64,000 bases of DNA from Mycolicibacterium sp. P9-64 (GTDB lineage: Bacteria; Actinomycetota; Actinomycetes; Mycobacteriales; Mycobacteriaceae), in contig NZ_NPKO01000002.1 of NCBI RefSeq assembly GCF_008329605.1, forward strand, positions 434,001 to 498,000, in the 5' to 3' direction. The notes under the pieces were generated by a model. It did no database searches and was not told the DNA's origin. It was given only the letters and a program-made list of their open reading frames with translations. Made by a program: the position numbers and the translations under genes. How positions within the stretch are numbered: position 1 is the first letter of the stretch; every line of letters begins with the position of its first letter. Positions 10,076 to 18,514 of this stretch are shown here, piece by piece.

Positions 10076-11122
10076 TCAGGCGAGAGTGTGGCCGTTGGAT
10101 GCGAGATAGCGTTCGGCGAGCGCGCAGCTGCCCTCGGTGAAGGTGATCGCCTTGGTCTGGGACTCCTTGGAATGGCTGTGGGTTCCCATCCAGGCCAGCA
10201 GCAGCAGGCGGCGCAGCAGCACGAAAGACGCCAGCATGTCCTCGTCCTCTGCGGTGATCGTGCTGCGAGTGCGGTAGCCCGTGAGCCAGGAGTCCTGCCA
10301 CTCGGGCAGCTTGGGATCGTCCTCGATGAAGGACACCGCCGAACCGAAATCGTAGAAGTACCAACCGAGTCCGCAGTCGTCGAAGTCGATGACCGTGATG
10401 GTCGGTCCATCGACGAGCAGGTTGGTCAGACGCAGGTCGGCGTGCACCAGCCCGAACCGGTCAGGCCCGGAGCCGTATTCCGCCAACCGGTTCTGAAGTA
10501 GCCGAGCAGCCCTGTCGATCGTCTGCGCCTCGGAGTCGCCCACCCCGATGGCGTCCTGCCAACGGCCCCAGCGTGGTTGGTCACCGAGGCTGTGCTCCCA
10601 GTCCCAGGAGAACCGGTCGAAGCCCGGCGGGCGCGTCCACGACTTCGCATGGTCGTGCAGCGTCGCCGTGATGGCGCCCAATGTGTGGAAGTCCTCGACG
10701 GTCAGGTTCTCCTCGTCGGGTTCCACGCCGGCCACCATCTCGAAGTGCACGACGTGGCGCGGTGTTCCGTCGTGGTCGACGGTGACGAGGCGTCGACCAT
10801 CGTGCGCAGGAAGCACGACGGGAACGGTGATCTCGCCCTCGCGGTGTAGCGCGGCGAGCCAGTCCAGTTCGGATTCGATCTCGTGTGCGCGGTGATAGTT
10901 CTTGCGGTGCACGCGCAGGATGGACCGCTTGTCGGAGCCGGTGTGCTCCACCGCGTAGGTCGCGTTCTCGGAGAGGTTCAGCAGGCGCAGCGTCGAGTCG
11001 GGAGGCAGGTCGTACTCGGCGAGTGCGAGCTCGGCGAGGTCACGTTCGTCGGAGACGAACATCCCGCTGGAGTCGTCGGAGACGAACATCCCGCTGGAGT
11101 CGTCGGCTACCGCGTGTTCCAT
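10076..11122 (-). CDS. APH-family small-molecule kinase (amino-alcohol or homoserine-kinase-like)
   Basis: 348-aa phosphotransferase. Kinase hallmarks are the N-lobe strand RSILRVHRKNY with the likely ATP-anchoring Lys/Arg, catalytic loop LVHADLRLTNLLVDG (HxD...N) and metal-binding VIDFDDCGLGWYFYD. The ATG at 11122 is 5 bp after the aminotransferase stop, giving tight coupling. The family includes homoserine, hydroxylysine, choline and 1-amino-2-propanol kinases. The coupling to a class-III PLP enzyme, the usual phospho-lyase partner, favours an amino alcohol as substrate. The N-terminus carries two copies of a 9-residue repeat (DDSSGMFVS), so translation could also begin at either internal ATG. 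Confidence 0.85.
   Translation of the reverse strand: MEHAVADDSSGMFVSDDSSGMFVSDERDLAELALAEYDLPPDSTLRLLNLSENATYAVEHTGSDKRSILRVHRKNYHRAHEIESELDWLAALHREGEITVPVVLPAHDGRRLVTVDHDGTPRHVVHFEMVAGVEPDEENLTVEDFHTLGAITATLHDHAKSWTRPPGFDRFSWDWEHSLGDQPRWGRWQDAIGVGDSEAQTIDRAARLLQNRLAEYGSGPDRFGLVHADLRLTNLLVDGPTITVIDFDDCGLGWYFYDFGSAVSFIEDDPKLPEWQDSWLTGYRTRSTITAEDEDMLASFVLLRRLLLLAWMGTHSHSKESQTKAITFTEGSCALAERYLASNGHTLA
11046..11099 (-). repeat. 27-bp tandem duplication in the kinase N-terminus
   Basis: Two exact 27-base copies (11046-11072 and 11073-11099), followed by the first bases of a third, encode DDSSGMFVS twice. Each copy brings a possible ATG start. The duplication keeps the frame and precedes the conserved kinase fold. 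Confidence 0.8.
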
Positions 11123-11127
11123 CCCGG

Positions 11128-12441
11128 CTAGCTCTGCACCGTCGCGGACGTGCGGGACTTGCCGACGGCTACCTCGACACGCTCCAACACTTCGTCGCAC
11201 AGCTCGCGGCTGAGCAGCAGACCCGGTTTGAACTGGAGGACACGGGGATCCAGCGTCGAGAAGATCGCCCATACCCCGTTCTCGTAGAGCTCCCGCATGA
11301 CGAACTTGGCCCCTTCTGGGTGGTCGAACTCCAGACCGATCACCACGCCATTCTGCCGGATGCCGACGAACCAGTCCGGGTAGTCGGCCTGGATCCTGGC
11401 CAGCCCGTCGGCGAACACGGCGCTGATGTGGTGCACCGACTCGCGGACCTCGGGGCGGCTGGTGATCTCCAGGGCCTTGATGGCGGCGACACAGCCGAGC
11501 TCGGCTCCGCCGAAGGTGGACATGTGGGCGAAGCCATCCTGGTCCAGCCATTGCGCGGCACGGTCGCCGAGCAGTGCGGCCGCGATCGGATACATGCCAC
11601 CCGAGAGCCCCTTGCCGGTGACCAAGATGTCGGGTTCGATGCCGTGCTTGGTGATACCCCACATCTCGCCGGTGCGCATCAGGCCGGTCTGCACCTCGTC
11701 GGCGATGTACAGCGTGTCGTGGCGCTCGGTCAGCTCCTTGGTCGCCTCCAGGTAACCCGTTGGGGGAAGCGGGAATCCGTACGTGGCAGGGATGGTCTCC
11801 ATGAGGACGGCCGCGACGTCGCCGCCCGACAACGCGTGCTCCATCGCGTCGACGTCACCGAACGGCACCTGGATGAACTCGTCGGGCCGATCCGAGAGGA
11901 ACAGCTTGGAGAACCGGTCGTCACCCGAGGCGACGGCAAGGCCGGTGTGGCCGTGGTAGGCCTTGACGATCGACACGATCTTGCGCCGCTGGGTCGCGTG
12001 GCGTGCGCTCTTGAGCGCGATGTCGATGGCTTCACCACCGCCGGATCCGAAGGCCACCTTGCTGATCGACGCTGGTGCCGATTCGACCAAGCGCTGCGCG
12101 AGCGCCGAACGGGCGACGGAGGGGAAGTGGTGGTTGCCCATGTCGAAGTACTGCATGCCGTCGATGAGCGCCTGCATGATTTCGGGGTTGCGGTGCCCGA
12201 GGTTGTAGGTGCCGCCGTTGAGGTGCATGTCGATGAGCCGCCGCCCGTCCATGTCCCACAGGAAGTAGCCCTCCCTACGGTCGATGACGAGGTCGACGCC
12301 AGCGTCGGTCCAGAACTGCGTCTTGTCCGGATTCCAGTATTTCTTCGCCTGTTCGAGTACCTGCGCCTTGGACTCGAACGAGAATGTGCCGTAGTCGTAC
12401 ACCGAGGCTCCCAGCTGTTGATGACGTGTGCCGCGAGGCAC
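11128..12441 (-). CDS. Class-III PLP enzyme (aminotransferase/phospho-lyase)
   Basis: 437-aa fold-type I PLP enzyme of the class-III (ornithine/GABA aminotransferase) family. It shows the glycine-rich phosphate loop FGSGGGEA, IADEVQTG with the pyridine-N Asp, and the Schiff-base Lys in TGKGLSGGMYPIAA. The same fold includes ethanolamine-phosphate, phosphohydroxylysine and 1-amino-2-propanol-phosphate phospho-lyases, which release ammonia, phosphate and an aldehyde. Direct coupling to an APH kinase is the typical setting for the lyase role, so a phospho-lyase is preferred over a transaminase, as inference. It is divergent from the APC permease across a short regulated intergenic region. Confidence 0.87.
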   Translation of the reverse strand: MPRGTRHQQLGASVYDYGTFSFESKAQVLEQAKKYWNPDKTQFWTDAGVDLVIDRREGYFLWDMDGRRLIDMHLNGGTYNLGHRNPEIMQALIDGMQYFDMGNHHFPSVARSALAQRLVESAPASISKVAFGSGGGEAIDIALKSARHATQRRKIVSIVKAYHGHTGLAVASGDDRFSKLFLSDRPDEFIQVPFGDVDAMEHALSGGDVAAVLMETIPATYGFPLPPTGYLEATKELTERHDTLYIADEVQTGLMRTGEMWGITKHGIEPDILVTGKGLSGGMYPIAAALLGDRAAQWLDQDGFAHMSTFGGAELGCVAAIKALEITSRPEVRESVHHISAVFADGLARIQADYPDWFVGIRQNGVVIGLEFDHPEGAKFVMRELYENGVWAIFSTLDPRVLQFKPGLLLSRELCDEVLERVEVAVGKSRTSATVQS

Positions 12442-12502
12442 CCCAACCCTAAAAAGGGTGGACCATTTCTGTCAATGGTTGCCGCTCCTCTTGCGCTCGG
12501 TA

Positions 12503-12517
12503 ATTGGTAGTGCCAAT
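12503..12517. promoter_or_regulatory. Probable GntR operator, copy 2
   Basis: Perfect inverted repeat ATTGG-TAGTG-CCAAT in the 148-bp gap between the divergent aminotransferase and permease genes, resembling the repeat beside gntR at 9249. It abuts a TATACG hexamer (12517-12522) that could be the permease -10 box, so binding would block both directions. Confidence 0.65.
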
Positions 12518-12533
12518 ATACGAAAGTTCGTTG

Positions 12534-12549
12534 TGTGGCCCAGGCCACA
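12534..12549. promoter_or_regulatory. Possible Crp site
   Basis: TGTGGCCCAGGCCACA is a palindrome with the TGTG-N8-CACA geometry of actinobacterial Crp sites, located 41 bp upstream of the permease ATG. The inner bases differ from the usual TGTGA/TCACA, so it is only suggestive of catabolite control. Confidence 0.35.
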
Positions 12550-12589
12550 TGACGCCCCTCCTCCCCTTGCCTGGAAGGTATCTCCCTAG

Positions 12590-14122
12590 ATGACCGATCA
12601 AGCCGTAACCCCACCAGATAGCGCCAATCGCGACGTCCAGAAGCTCAAACGCAACGCCATCGGCACGATCGCCGTCATCTTCATGGCGGTCGCCACCGCT
12701 GCGCCGATCACGGCGATGGTCGGCAACGTGCCGATCGCCGTCGGCTTCGGAAATGGTTCGCATGCGCCCGCCGGCTACCTGGTCGCGACCATCGTGCTGG
12801 GGCTGTTCGCGATCGGCTACGCGACGATGGCCAAGCACATCACGGCCACGGGCGCGTTCTACGGCTTCATCAGCCACGGCCTGGGCCGCGTCATCGGCAT
12901 GGCCAGCGGCGTGATCATCACGATGGCCTACATCGTGTTCGAGGGCTCGCTGATCGGCATCTTCTCGTTCTTCTTCCAGGACCTGTTCGCGTCGCAGTTC
13001 AACATCCACATCCATTGGCTGATCCCTGCGCTGCTGATGTTGGCGCTGAACTGCGTCCTCACCTTCTTCGACGTCAATCTCGCGGCGAAGGTGCTCGGCG
13101 TCTTCCTGGTGACCGAGATCATCATGCTGTCGCTCGGTGCCCTGGCAGTCCTGTTCAAGGGCGGCGGTCCCGAGGGCTTCGCGATCGGAGACATCCTCAA
13201 CCCCATCGGTGCCTTCTCCCCGGCGGCCGTCGCAGGCGCCAGTGCCGGTCTCGGACTGTTCTTCGCGTTCTGGTCATGGGTGGGGTTCGAGTCGACCGCC
13301 ATGTACGGCGAGGAGTCCAAGGACCCGAAGCGAATCATCCCGCGCGCCACCATGATCAGCGTGCTCGGCGTCGGCATCTTCTACGTCTTCGTGTCGTGGA
13401 TGGCGGTCGCCTACGCAGGGCCGAAGAAGGCCGTCGAGATCGCACAGGATCCGGCTACCGCAGGCAACCTCTTCTTCATCCCCGTCGGCGCCACGTACGG
13501 CGAGTGGTCGGTCACGATGTTCCACATCCTGCTGGTGACCGGATCCTTCGCCTGCGGCATGGCGTTCCACCAGTGTGCGTCGCGCTACCTGTACGCCATG
13601 GGCCGCGAGGGCCTGTCCAAGGGGTTGCAGAAGACGCTCGGTGCCACGCACCCCGAGCACGGCTCGCCGTACATCGCGTCGTTCGTCCAGACCGGCATCA
13701 CGCTGGTGCTCATCCTGGCGTTCTTCTTCGCAGGCATGGACCCCTACGTTCACCTGTACGGGCTGCTGGCGATCCTCGGCACGATGGCCATCATGATCGT
13801 GCAGTCGCTGTGCGCGTTCTCCGTCATCGCGTACTTCCACTTCCACAAGAACCACCCGTCCAGCGCGCACTGGTTCAAGACCTTCTTGGCGCCACTGCTC
13901 GGCGGGATCGGCATGCTCTACGTCGTGGTCCTGCTGTGGCAACACAAGGATGCGGCCGCCGGCGCCGCGTCGGGCACCCTACTGTTCAAGCTGACCCCGT
14001 GGATCGTCGTCGGTCTGTTTGCGCTTGGCGCAGCCATGGCGCTGTACTTCAAGTTCCGCGATCCGGCCCGCTATGAGCTCATCGGCCGGATCGTGTACGA
14101 GGATGCCGAGGTTCGTGACTAA
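12590..14122 (+). CDS. APC-superfamily amino acid/amine permease
   Basis: 510-aa integral membrane protein with about 12 hydrophobic helices. Helix 1 has the broken-helix glycine-rich pattern (AIGTIAVIFMAVATAAPITAM), and helix 6 has FFAFWSWVGFESTAMYGEES, a typical APC substrate site. It would import an amine or amino acid by cation symport. Only 10 bp separate its stop from the dehydratase start, so uptake and dehydration are co-expressed. This suggests the permease brings in a substrate of the locus. The promoter region carries the GntR-type inverted repeat. Confidence 0.9.
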   Translation: MTDQAVTPPDSANRDVQKLKRNAIGTIAVIFMAVATAAPITAMVGNVPIAVGFGNGSHAPAGYLVATIVLGLFAIGYATMAKHITATGAFYGFISHGLGRVIGMASGVIITMAYIVFEGSLIGIFSFFFQDLFASQFNIHIHWLIPALLMLALNCVLTFFDVNLAAKVLGVFLVTEIIMLSLGALAVLFKGGGPEGFAIGDILNPIGAFSPAAVAGASAGLGLFFAFWSWVGFESTAMYGEESKDPKRIIPRATMISVLGVGIFYVFVSWMAVAYAGPKKAVEIAQDPATAGNLFFIPVGATYGEWSVTMFHILLVTGSFACGMAFHQCASRYLYAMGREGLSKGLQKTLGATHPEHGSPYIASFVQTGITLVLILAFFFAGMDPYVHLYGLLAILGTMAIMIVQSLCAFSVIAYFHFHKNHPSSAHWFKTFLAPLLGGIGMLYVVVLLWQHKDAAAGAASGTLLFKLTPWIVVGLFALGAAMALYFKFRDPARYELIGRIVYEDAEVRD

Positions 14123-14132
14123 GGAAGGTTCC

Positions 14133-16373
14133 ATGGCAGACGAGTTGGGACGGTTCAGGGTTCTCAACTCGAAGCCCATCAACCTCGACGGCTTCAGCGT
14201 GGCCAACCCGGACCTCGGGCTGGTCGCGATGCACAGCCCTCATGACCCCTCCCCGTCGCTGATCATCCGCGACGGGGAGGTCGCAGAGCTCGACGGCAAG
14301 CCCGTCGCCGACTTCGACGTGATCGACGAGTTCATCGCCCGGTACGGCATCGATCTCGCGGTGGCCGAGGAGGCGATGGCACTCGACGACGTGGCCCTGG
14401 CGCGGATGGCCGTCGACGTCAACGTGCCGAGGGCAGACGTGGTGCGGCTGATCGCAGGCACGACGCCCGCCAAACTCGCACGTGTGATGGCGGTGCTGAC
14501 GCCCGCCGAGATGCAGCTGGCGATGACCAAGATGCGGGCACGGCGGACGCCGAGCAACCAGGCACACGTCACCAATCAGCTCGACGACCCGCTACTCATC
14601 GCCGCCGACGCGGCAAGTGCCGTTGCCTACGGTTTCCGTGAGGTCGAGACGACGGTCCCGGTGCTCGGTGATGCGCCGTCGAATGCGGTGGCGCTGCTCA
14701 TCGGCAGCCAGGTGGGAGTGCCAGGCGCGATGGCGCAGTGCTCCATCGAGGAGGCGCTGGAGCTGCGGCTCGGGCTGCGTGGGCTGACCAGCTACGCCGA
14801 GACGATCTCGCTCTACGGCACCGAGCAGGTGTTCGTCGACGGTGACGACACCCCGTTCTCGAAGGCGATTCTGACCTCCGCCTACGCCTCGCGCGGCCTC
14901 AAGATGCGGGTCACCAGTGGCGGCGGCGCCGAGGTGCTGATGGGCGCGGCCGAGAAGTGCTCGATTCTCTATCTGGAATCCCGGTGCGTCTCGCTGGCGC
15001 GTGCGCTGGGGTCACAGGGCGTGCAGAACGGCGGCATCGACGGTGTCGGCGTGGTGGCCTCGGTACCCGAGGGGATGAAGGAACTGCTCGCCGAGAACCT
15101 GATGGTGATGATGCGCGACCTCGAATCCTGCGCTGGCAACGACAATCTCATCTCGGAGTCCGACATCCGCCGCAGCGCGCACACGCTGCCAGTCCTGCTC
15201 GGCGGGGCGGACTTCATCTTCTCGGGTTTCGGGTCGATCCCGCGCTACGACAACGCGTTTGCGCTGTCCAACTTCAACTCCGACGACATGGACGACTTCC
15301 TGGTGCTGCAGCGGGACTGGGCCGTCGACGGGGGCCTGCGCACCGTATCGGCCGAGCACCTCGAGAAGGTCAGGCGCCGCGGTGCCACCGCCGTTGCCGC
15401 GGTGTATCGCGACCTCGGCCTCGCCGACTACAGCGATGACCGGATCGATGCGGTGGTGATGGCCAACGGGTCTCGAGACATCCCGCCCGGTGACCCGAAG
15501 GCCGTCGCCGAAGCCGCAACGGCGATCGAAGCCAAGCAGCTGACCGTGTTCGACGTCATCGCGTCCTTGAAGCGCACCGGTTTCGACGAAGAGGCCGAGT
15601 CCATCATGCGGCTGACCCGTGAGCGGCTGCGCGGTGACCAACTGCAGACCTCGGCGATCTTCGACGAGAACTTCCGCGTGCTGTCGAAGCTCACCGATCC
15701 GAATGACTACACGGGTCCCGGCAGCGGCTACACGCTGACCGACGAACGGCGCGCCGAGATCGACGGGATCCGGCAGGAGCGCACGGCCACCGAACTCGTC
15801 GCCGATCAAGCCGACCATCGCGACCACGTCACGTTCATCGACGTCGAGACGGCCCGGCAGGGCAGCGATCCGCGCGAAGTGTGCATCGGGCTGTCGCCCG
15901 CGCTGGGGCGCACCGTGTGGTTGTCCCTGTGCGGCCTCACGGTAGGAGAGGTGCTGCGACAGATCTCCGCGGGGCTCGAGGAGGAGGGTTGCGTGCCACG
16001 GTTGGTCCGCATCCGCTCGACCATCGACGTCGGGCTGATCGGGCTGACTGCGGCGCGTCTGTCCGGGTCGGGTATCGGCATCGGGTTGCAGGGCAAGGGA
16101 ACTGCACTGATCCATCGCCGTGACCTCGCGCCGCTGGCCAATCTCGAATTGTTCAGCGTCGCGCCGCTGCTGACCGCACCGATGTACCGCGACCTCGGCC
16201 GCAACGCGGCACGGCACGCGAAGGGGATGGCACCGGCGCCGATCTTCACCGGTGGCACCGACGAGTCGATCTCCGCGCGGTACCACGCCCACGCCGTCGC
16301 ACTCGTCGCGCTGGAACGGGAGTCCTGTCAGCCCGGCGAGGCGCCGATGACGGTTAGGCTGACGCGGCGATGA
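14133..16373 (+). CDS. B12-dependent diol/glycerol dehydratase, fused large and medium subunits
   Basis: 746-aa fusion. Residues to about 555 match the large (alpha) subunit, which holds the radical TIM barrel (ATG at 14133 after AAGGAAGG; segments EVLMGAAEKCSILYLESRC, GVQNGG, FGSIPRYDN). The remainder (from about YTGPGSGYTLTDERR) matches the medium (beta) subunit, which closes over adenosylcobalamin. The enzyme converts 1,2-diols such as 1,2-propanediol or glycerol to the aldehyde by an adenosyl radical. In Klebsiella and Salmonella the subunits are separate genes. The fusion is the form found in mycobacteria. Small subunit and reactivase follow directly. Confidence 0.92.
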   Translation: MADELGRFRVLNSKPINLDGFSVANPDLGLVAMHSPHDPSPSLIIRDGEVAELDGKPVADFDVIDEFIARYGIDLAVAEEAMALDDVALARMAVDVNVPRADVVRLIAGTTPAKLARVMAVLTPAEMQLAMTKMRARRTPSNQAHVTNQLDDPLLIAADAASAVAYGFREVETTVPVLGDAPSNAVALLIGSQVGVPGAMAQCSIEEALELRLGLRGLTSYAETISLYGTEQVFVDGDDTPFSKAILTSAYASRGLKMRVTSGGGAEVLMGAAEKCSILYLESRCVSLARALGSQGVQNGGIDGVGVVASVPEGMKELLAENLMVMMRDLESCAGNDNLISESDIRRSAHTLPVLLGGADFIFSGFGSIPRYDNAFALSNFNSDDMDDFLVLQRDWAVDGGLRTVSAEHLEKVRRRGATAVAAVYRDLGLADYSDDRIDAVVMANGSRDIPPGDPKAVAEAATAIEAKQLTVFDVIASLKRTGFDEEAESIMRLTRERLRGDQLQTSAIFDENFRVLSKLTDPNDYTGPGSGYTLTDERRAEIDGIRQERTATELVADQADHRDHVTFIDVETARQGSDPREVCIGLSPALGRTVWLSLCGLTVGEVLRQISAGLEEEGCVPRLVRIRSTIDVGLIGLTAARLSGSGIGIGLQGKGTALIHRRDLAPLANLELFSVAPLLTAPMYRDLGRNAARHAKGMAPAPIFTGGTDESISARYHAHAVALVALERESCQPGEAPMTVRLTRR

Positions 16374-16401
16374 GCGCTTGCGCGAAGAGCGGAGGGCTCT
16401 G

Positions 16402-16737
16402 ATGGCCGAGGAAGAATTCACCGTCCAGAACGCCGTCGACGGCAAACTGCGGCTGTCCGACCTGCGGATGGATCCCGCGACCTTGGCGCACCAGGCCACC
16501 GTCGCCGCGTCGGGAGGCAACCCGCAACTTGCCGAGAACTTCTTGCGCGCAGCCGAACTCGCCACCATGGACGACGAAGAGGTGATGGGCCTCTACGAGG
16601 CGCTACGGCCGCACCGCTCGTCGGCCGAACAGTTGGAGGCGTTGCGGGTGTCTCTGGAGGGCCGGGGTGCGAGCCGGTGCGCGGAGCTGGTCGGCCAGGC
16701 CGCCGTGGTGTATGCCAGGCGAGGTCTGTTGCGGTGA
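16402..16737 (+). CDS. Diol dehydratase small subunit
   Basis: 111 aa, with ATG at 16402 preceded by GGAGGG. DGKLRLSDLRMDPATLAHQATVA and NPQLAENFLRAAELATM are characteristic of the gamma subunit (PduE/DhaB3 family), although this protein is shorter than the roughly 140-170 aa of enteric versions because the N-terminal extension is missing. In enteric bacteria that extension targets the enzyme to the microcompartment, so its absence fits a cytosolic enzyme. Its stop overlaps the reactivase start (GTGA). Confidence 0.88.
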   Translation: MAEEEFTVQNAVDGKLRLSDLRMDPATLAHQATVAASGGNPQLAENFLRAAELATMDDEEVMGLYEALRPHRSSAEQLEALRVSLEGRGASRCAELVGQAAVVYARRGLLR

Positions 16738-18449
16738 GCGACCTTTCGGTCGTGGTGGCCGGGGTGGACGTCGGCAACCACACCACTGAGATCGTGCTGG
16801 CCCGCGTCAGCGGGGGAACCGTCGAGCAGGTCGCCCACGACCACGCGCCGACCCGCGGGCGGAAGGGCTCGAAGGAATCGTTGGAGGGTGCGGCCGCGCT
16901 GCTGCACAAGATGGAGGTCGACGCTGGTGTCGCGGCCGATGAGCTGGTTCTGTCCGCGCTCCGCCCCGTCGACACCTCGACCGCCCCGCTGGCACCGCCG
17001 TCGTCACCGAGATCACCGGTGCGCAGCCTCCGGCGCCACGGTGCCAACACGCCTGCCGGGACGGGCTCTGGCGTCGGCAGGCACGTCCCCCTTACCAGCT
17101 TGACCGGCGACGTGATCGCAGGCCCGGCAATCGTTTCCGTCGATGGCGTCACCGATTTCGAGGTGGCGGCGCGGGAGATCTCGGAGGCGGTCGGCTGCGG
17201 CTGGCACGTCGTCGGCGTGATCGCCGCGCAGGACGACGCCGTGCTCATCCGCAATCGGATTCCCATCGACGTCCCGGTGGTCGACGAGGTCGACCTGGAT
17301 GGGCTCGAACCGGGGGCGTTGGTCGCGGTGGAAGTCGTCCCGGAAGGAACGGCGTACCGGGCGCTGGCGGACCCGATCGCGCTGTGCTTCGCCCTCGAAC
17401 TCGGACACGACCAGATACCGCACGTCGGCGAATTCACCCGTGAGCTGGCGGATTCCCCGGCGATCGCCGTGACCCGCCGCACCGGGCCGCCCGACCCGCC
17501 TGCAGTCGACGACGACTACGTCGACTGCACCGTCGACAGCCGATTGGTGCGGTACACGCCCGCGCAGGCGCACAGTGTTCTCCGGCTCGAACCGCCTGGC
17601 AACGTGGTGGCGGTGCGGCTGCGCGCCATTCCCACTGCAGAGGAGGGAATCGCGGTCGACGACGCGTTCTTCACCGATCTCGCGTCGATCGACAACGGGG
17701 CGTGGCTGCGGCGCGGGGTTGCCGACACGCGAGGCACCGTCGTCGCGCTGCTCGCCGCCGATCTCGTCGCCGACGCCGCGGACACCCTGCAGGACCTGAC
17801 CGGACGCCCGACCCGCACCATCGCAACCGAACCCGATGCGGCGGCAGTCGGTGCGCGTACCACGCCGGGTCTGCCACCCGACGCGGTCGTCTGCGATATC
17901 GGTGGCGGCACAATCGATCTGGTGGGTGTGGGCCAGACGGTCACGGCGGCAGGCGCTGGGGAGGCGATCACCACCGCCGTCGCACGGGTGCTCGGCATAC
18001 CGCGCGCCCTCGCCGAGCGGGTGAAGCGCACCCCTGCCCTGCGGGTCGAGGGTCCGCACGTCGCGCACGAGGAGGACGGTCGGCGGCTGTTCCTCGACAA
18101 CCCCGCACCCGCCGATGCGATCGGCAGGCTGTGTACGCGCGGAAGTGCTGGCCTGGTGCCGTTCTCCAACAAGCTGGCTGCCGAGGAGTGGCGCAGCCTG
18201 CGCCTGGCGATCAAGCAGGAGACGGTTGCGGCCAACATTGCCCGCGCGATGCTCGCCATCGACGCTCCGCCCACGACACTGGTGCTTGCCGGGGGAGGAG
18301 CGCTCGACGACGAGCTGCTCCGTACGGTCGGCGAATCGCTGCGCTCGATCCCGATCGCCGTGGGAAGGGCCAACATCGACGGCGTCCACGGTCCTCGGTT
18401 CGCGGTGGCCTCCGGCCTGGTGCACCTCTATGCGAGTGAGCGCCAGTAG
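16734..18449 (+). CDS. Diol dehydratase reactivase, large subunit
   Basis: 571-aa actin-fold ATPase that removes damaged cobalamin from inactivated dehydratase (DdrA/PduG/DhaF family). GTG at 16734 overlaps the small-subunit stop. AGVDVGNHTTE is phosphate-1, VVCDIGGGTIDLVG is phosphate-2, and IPVVDEVDLDGLEPG and NIDGVHGPRFAVASGLV match family blocks. No small reactivase subunit (DdrB/PduH) is present nearby. Around 16993-17040 the encoded residues (PLAPPSSPRSPVRSLRR) look unlike the family, while a neighbouring frame reads GTAVVTEITGAQPPAP, suggesting a compensated frame slip or a sequencing error. Confidence 0.85.
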   Translation: MSDLSVVVAGVDVGNHTTEIVLARVSGGTVEQVAHDHAPTRGRKGSKESLEGAAALLHKMEVDAGVAADELVLSALRPVDTSTAPLAPPSSPRSPVRSLRRHGANTPAGTGSGVGRHVPLTSLTGDVIAGPAIVSVDGVTDFEVAAREISEAVGCGWHVVGVIAAQDDAVLIRNRIPIDVPVVDEVDLDGLEPGALVAVEVVPEGTAYRALADPIALCFALELGHDQIPHVGEFTRELADSPAIAVTRRTGPPDPPAVDDDYVDCTVDSRLVRYTPAQAHSVLRLEPPGNVVAVRLRAIPTAEEGIAVDDAFFTDLASIDNGAWLRRGVADTRGTVVALLAADLVADAADTLQDLTGRPTRTIATEPDAAAVGARTTPGLPPDAVVCDIGGGTIDLVGVGQTVTAAGAGEAITTAVARVLGIPRALAERVKRTPALRVEGPHVAHEEDGRRLFLDNPAPADAIGRLCTRGSAGLVPFSNKLAAEEWRSLRLAIKQETVAANIARAMLAIDAPPTTLVLAGGGALDDELLRTVGESLRSIPIAVGRANIDGVHGPRFAVASGLVHLYASERQ

Positions 18450-18450
18450 C

Positions 18451-18514
18451 CGCCGAACGTACGGTTGTTGACGGGATTACTCGAGGTTCGCGTACAACAT
18501 GCGTACGTTCGGCG
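18451..18514. terminator. Long-stem inverted repeat between convergent genes
   Basis: 13-bp perfect arms CGCCGAACGTACG (18451-18463) and CGTACGTTCGGCG (18502-18514) with a 38-base loop, filling the gap between the reactivase (+) and mmpL (-) stops. GTTGT and ACAAC extend the pairing inside the loop with a 3-base offset. It is probably a bidirectional terminator. It lacks a T tract, as is common in mycobacteria. Confidence 0.6.

Noticed and set aside
10885..12510. Long plus-strand open frame (541 codons) opposite kinase and aminotransferase
   Set aside because: It lies antisense to two clear enzyme genes, has no recognisable motif, and is Arg/Val/Asp-rich as expected for mirror frames in high-GC DNA.
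12442..12589. Cobalamin riboswitch ahead of permease-dehydratase
   Set aside because: The 148-bp gap is too short and no B12-box-like conserved sequence was found. Only inverted repeats for proteins are seen.
15012..16568. Minus-strand frame opposite the dehydratase, and similar frames at 16418-17482 and 17013-18425
   Set aside because: Composition and position mark them as antisense shadows. The plus-strand genes have family motifs throughout.
8447..18449. Bacterial microcompartment shell genes expected with this pathway
   Set aside because: No small BMC-domain protein frames were found on either strand in this stretch, and the dehydratase small subunit lacks an N-terminal extension.
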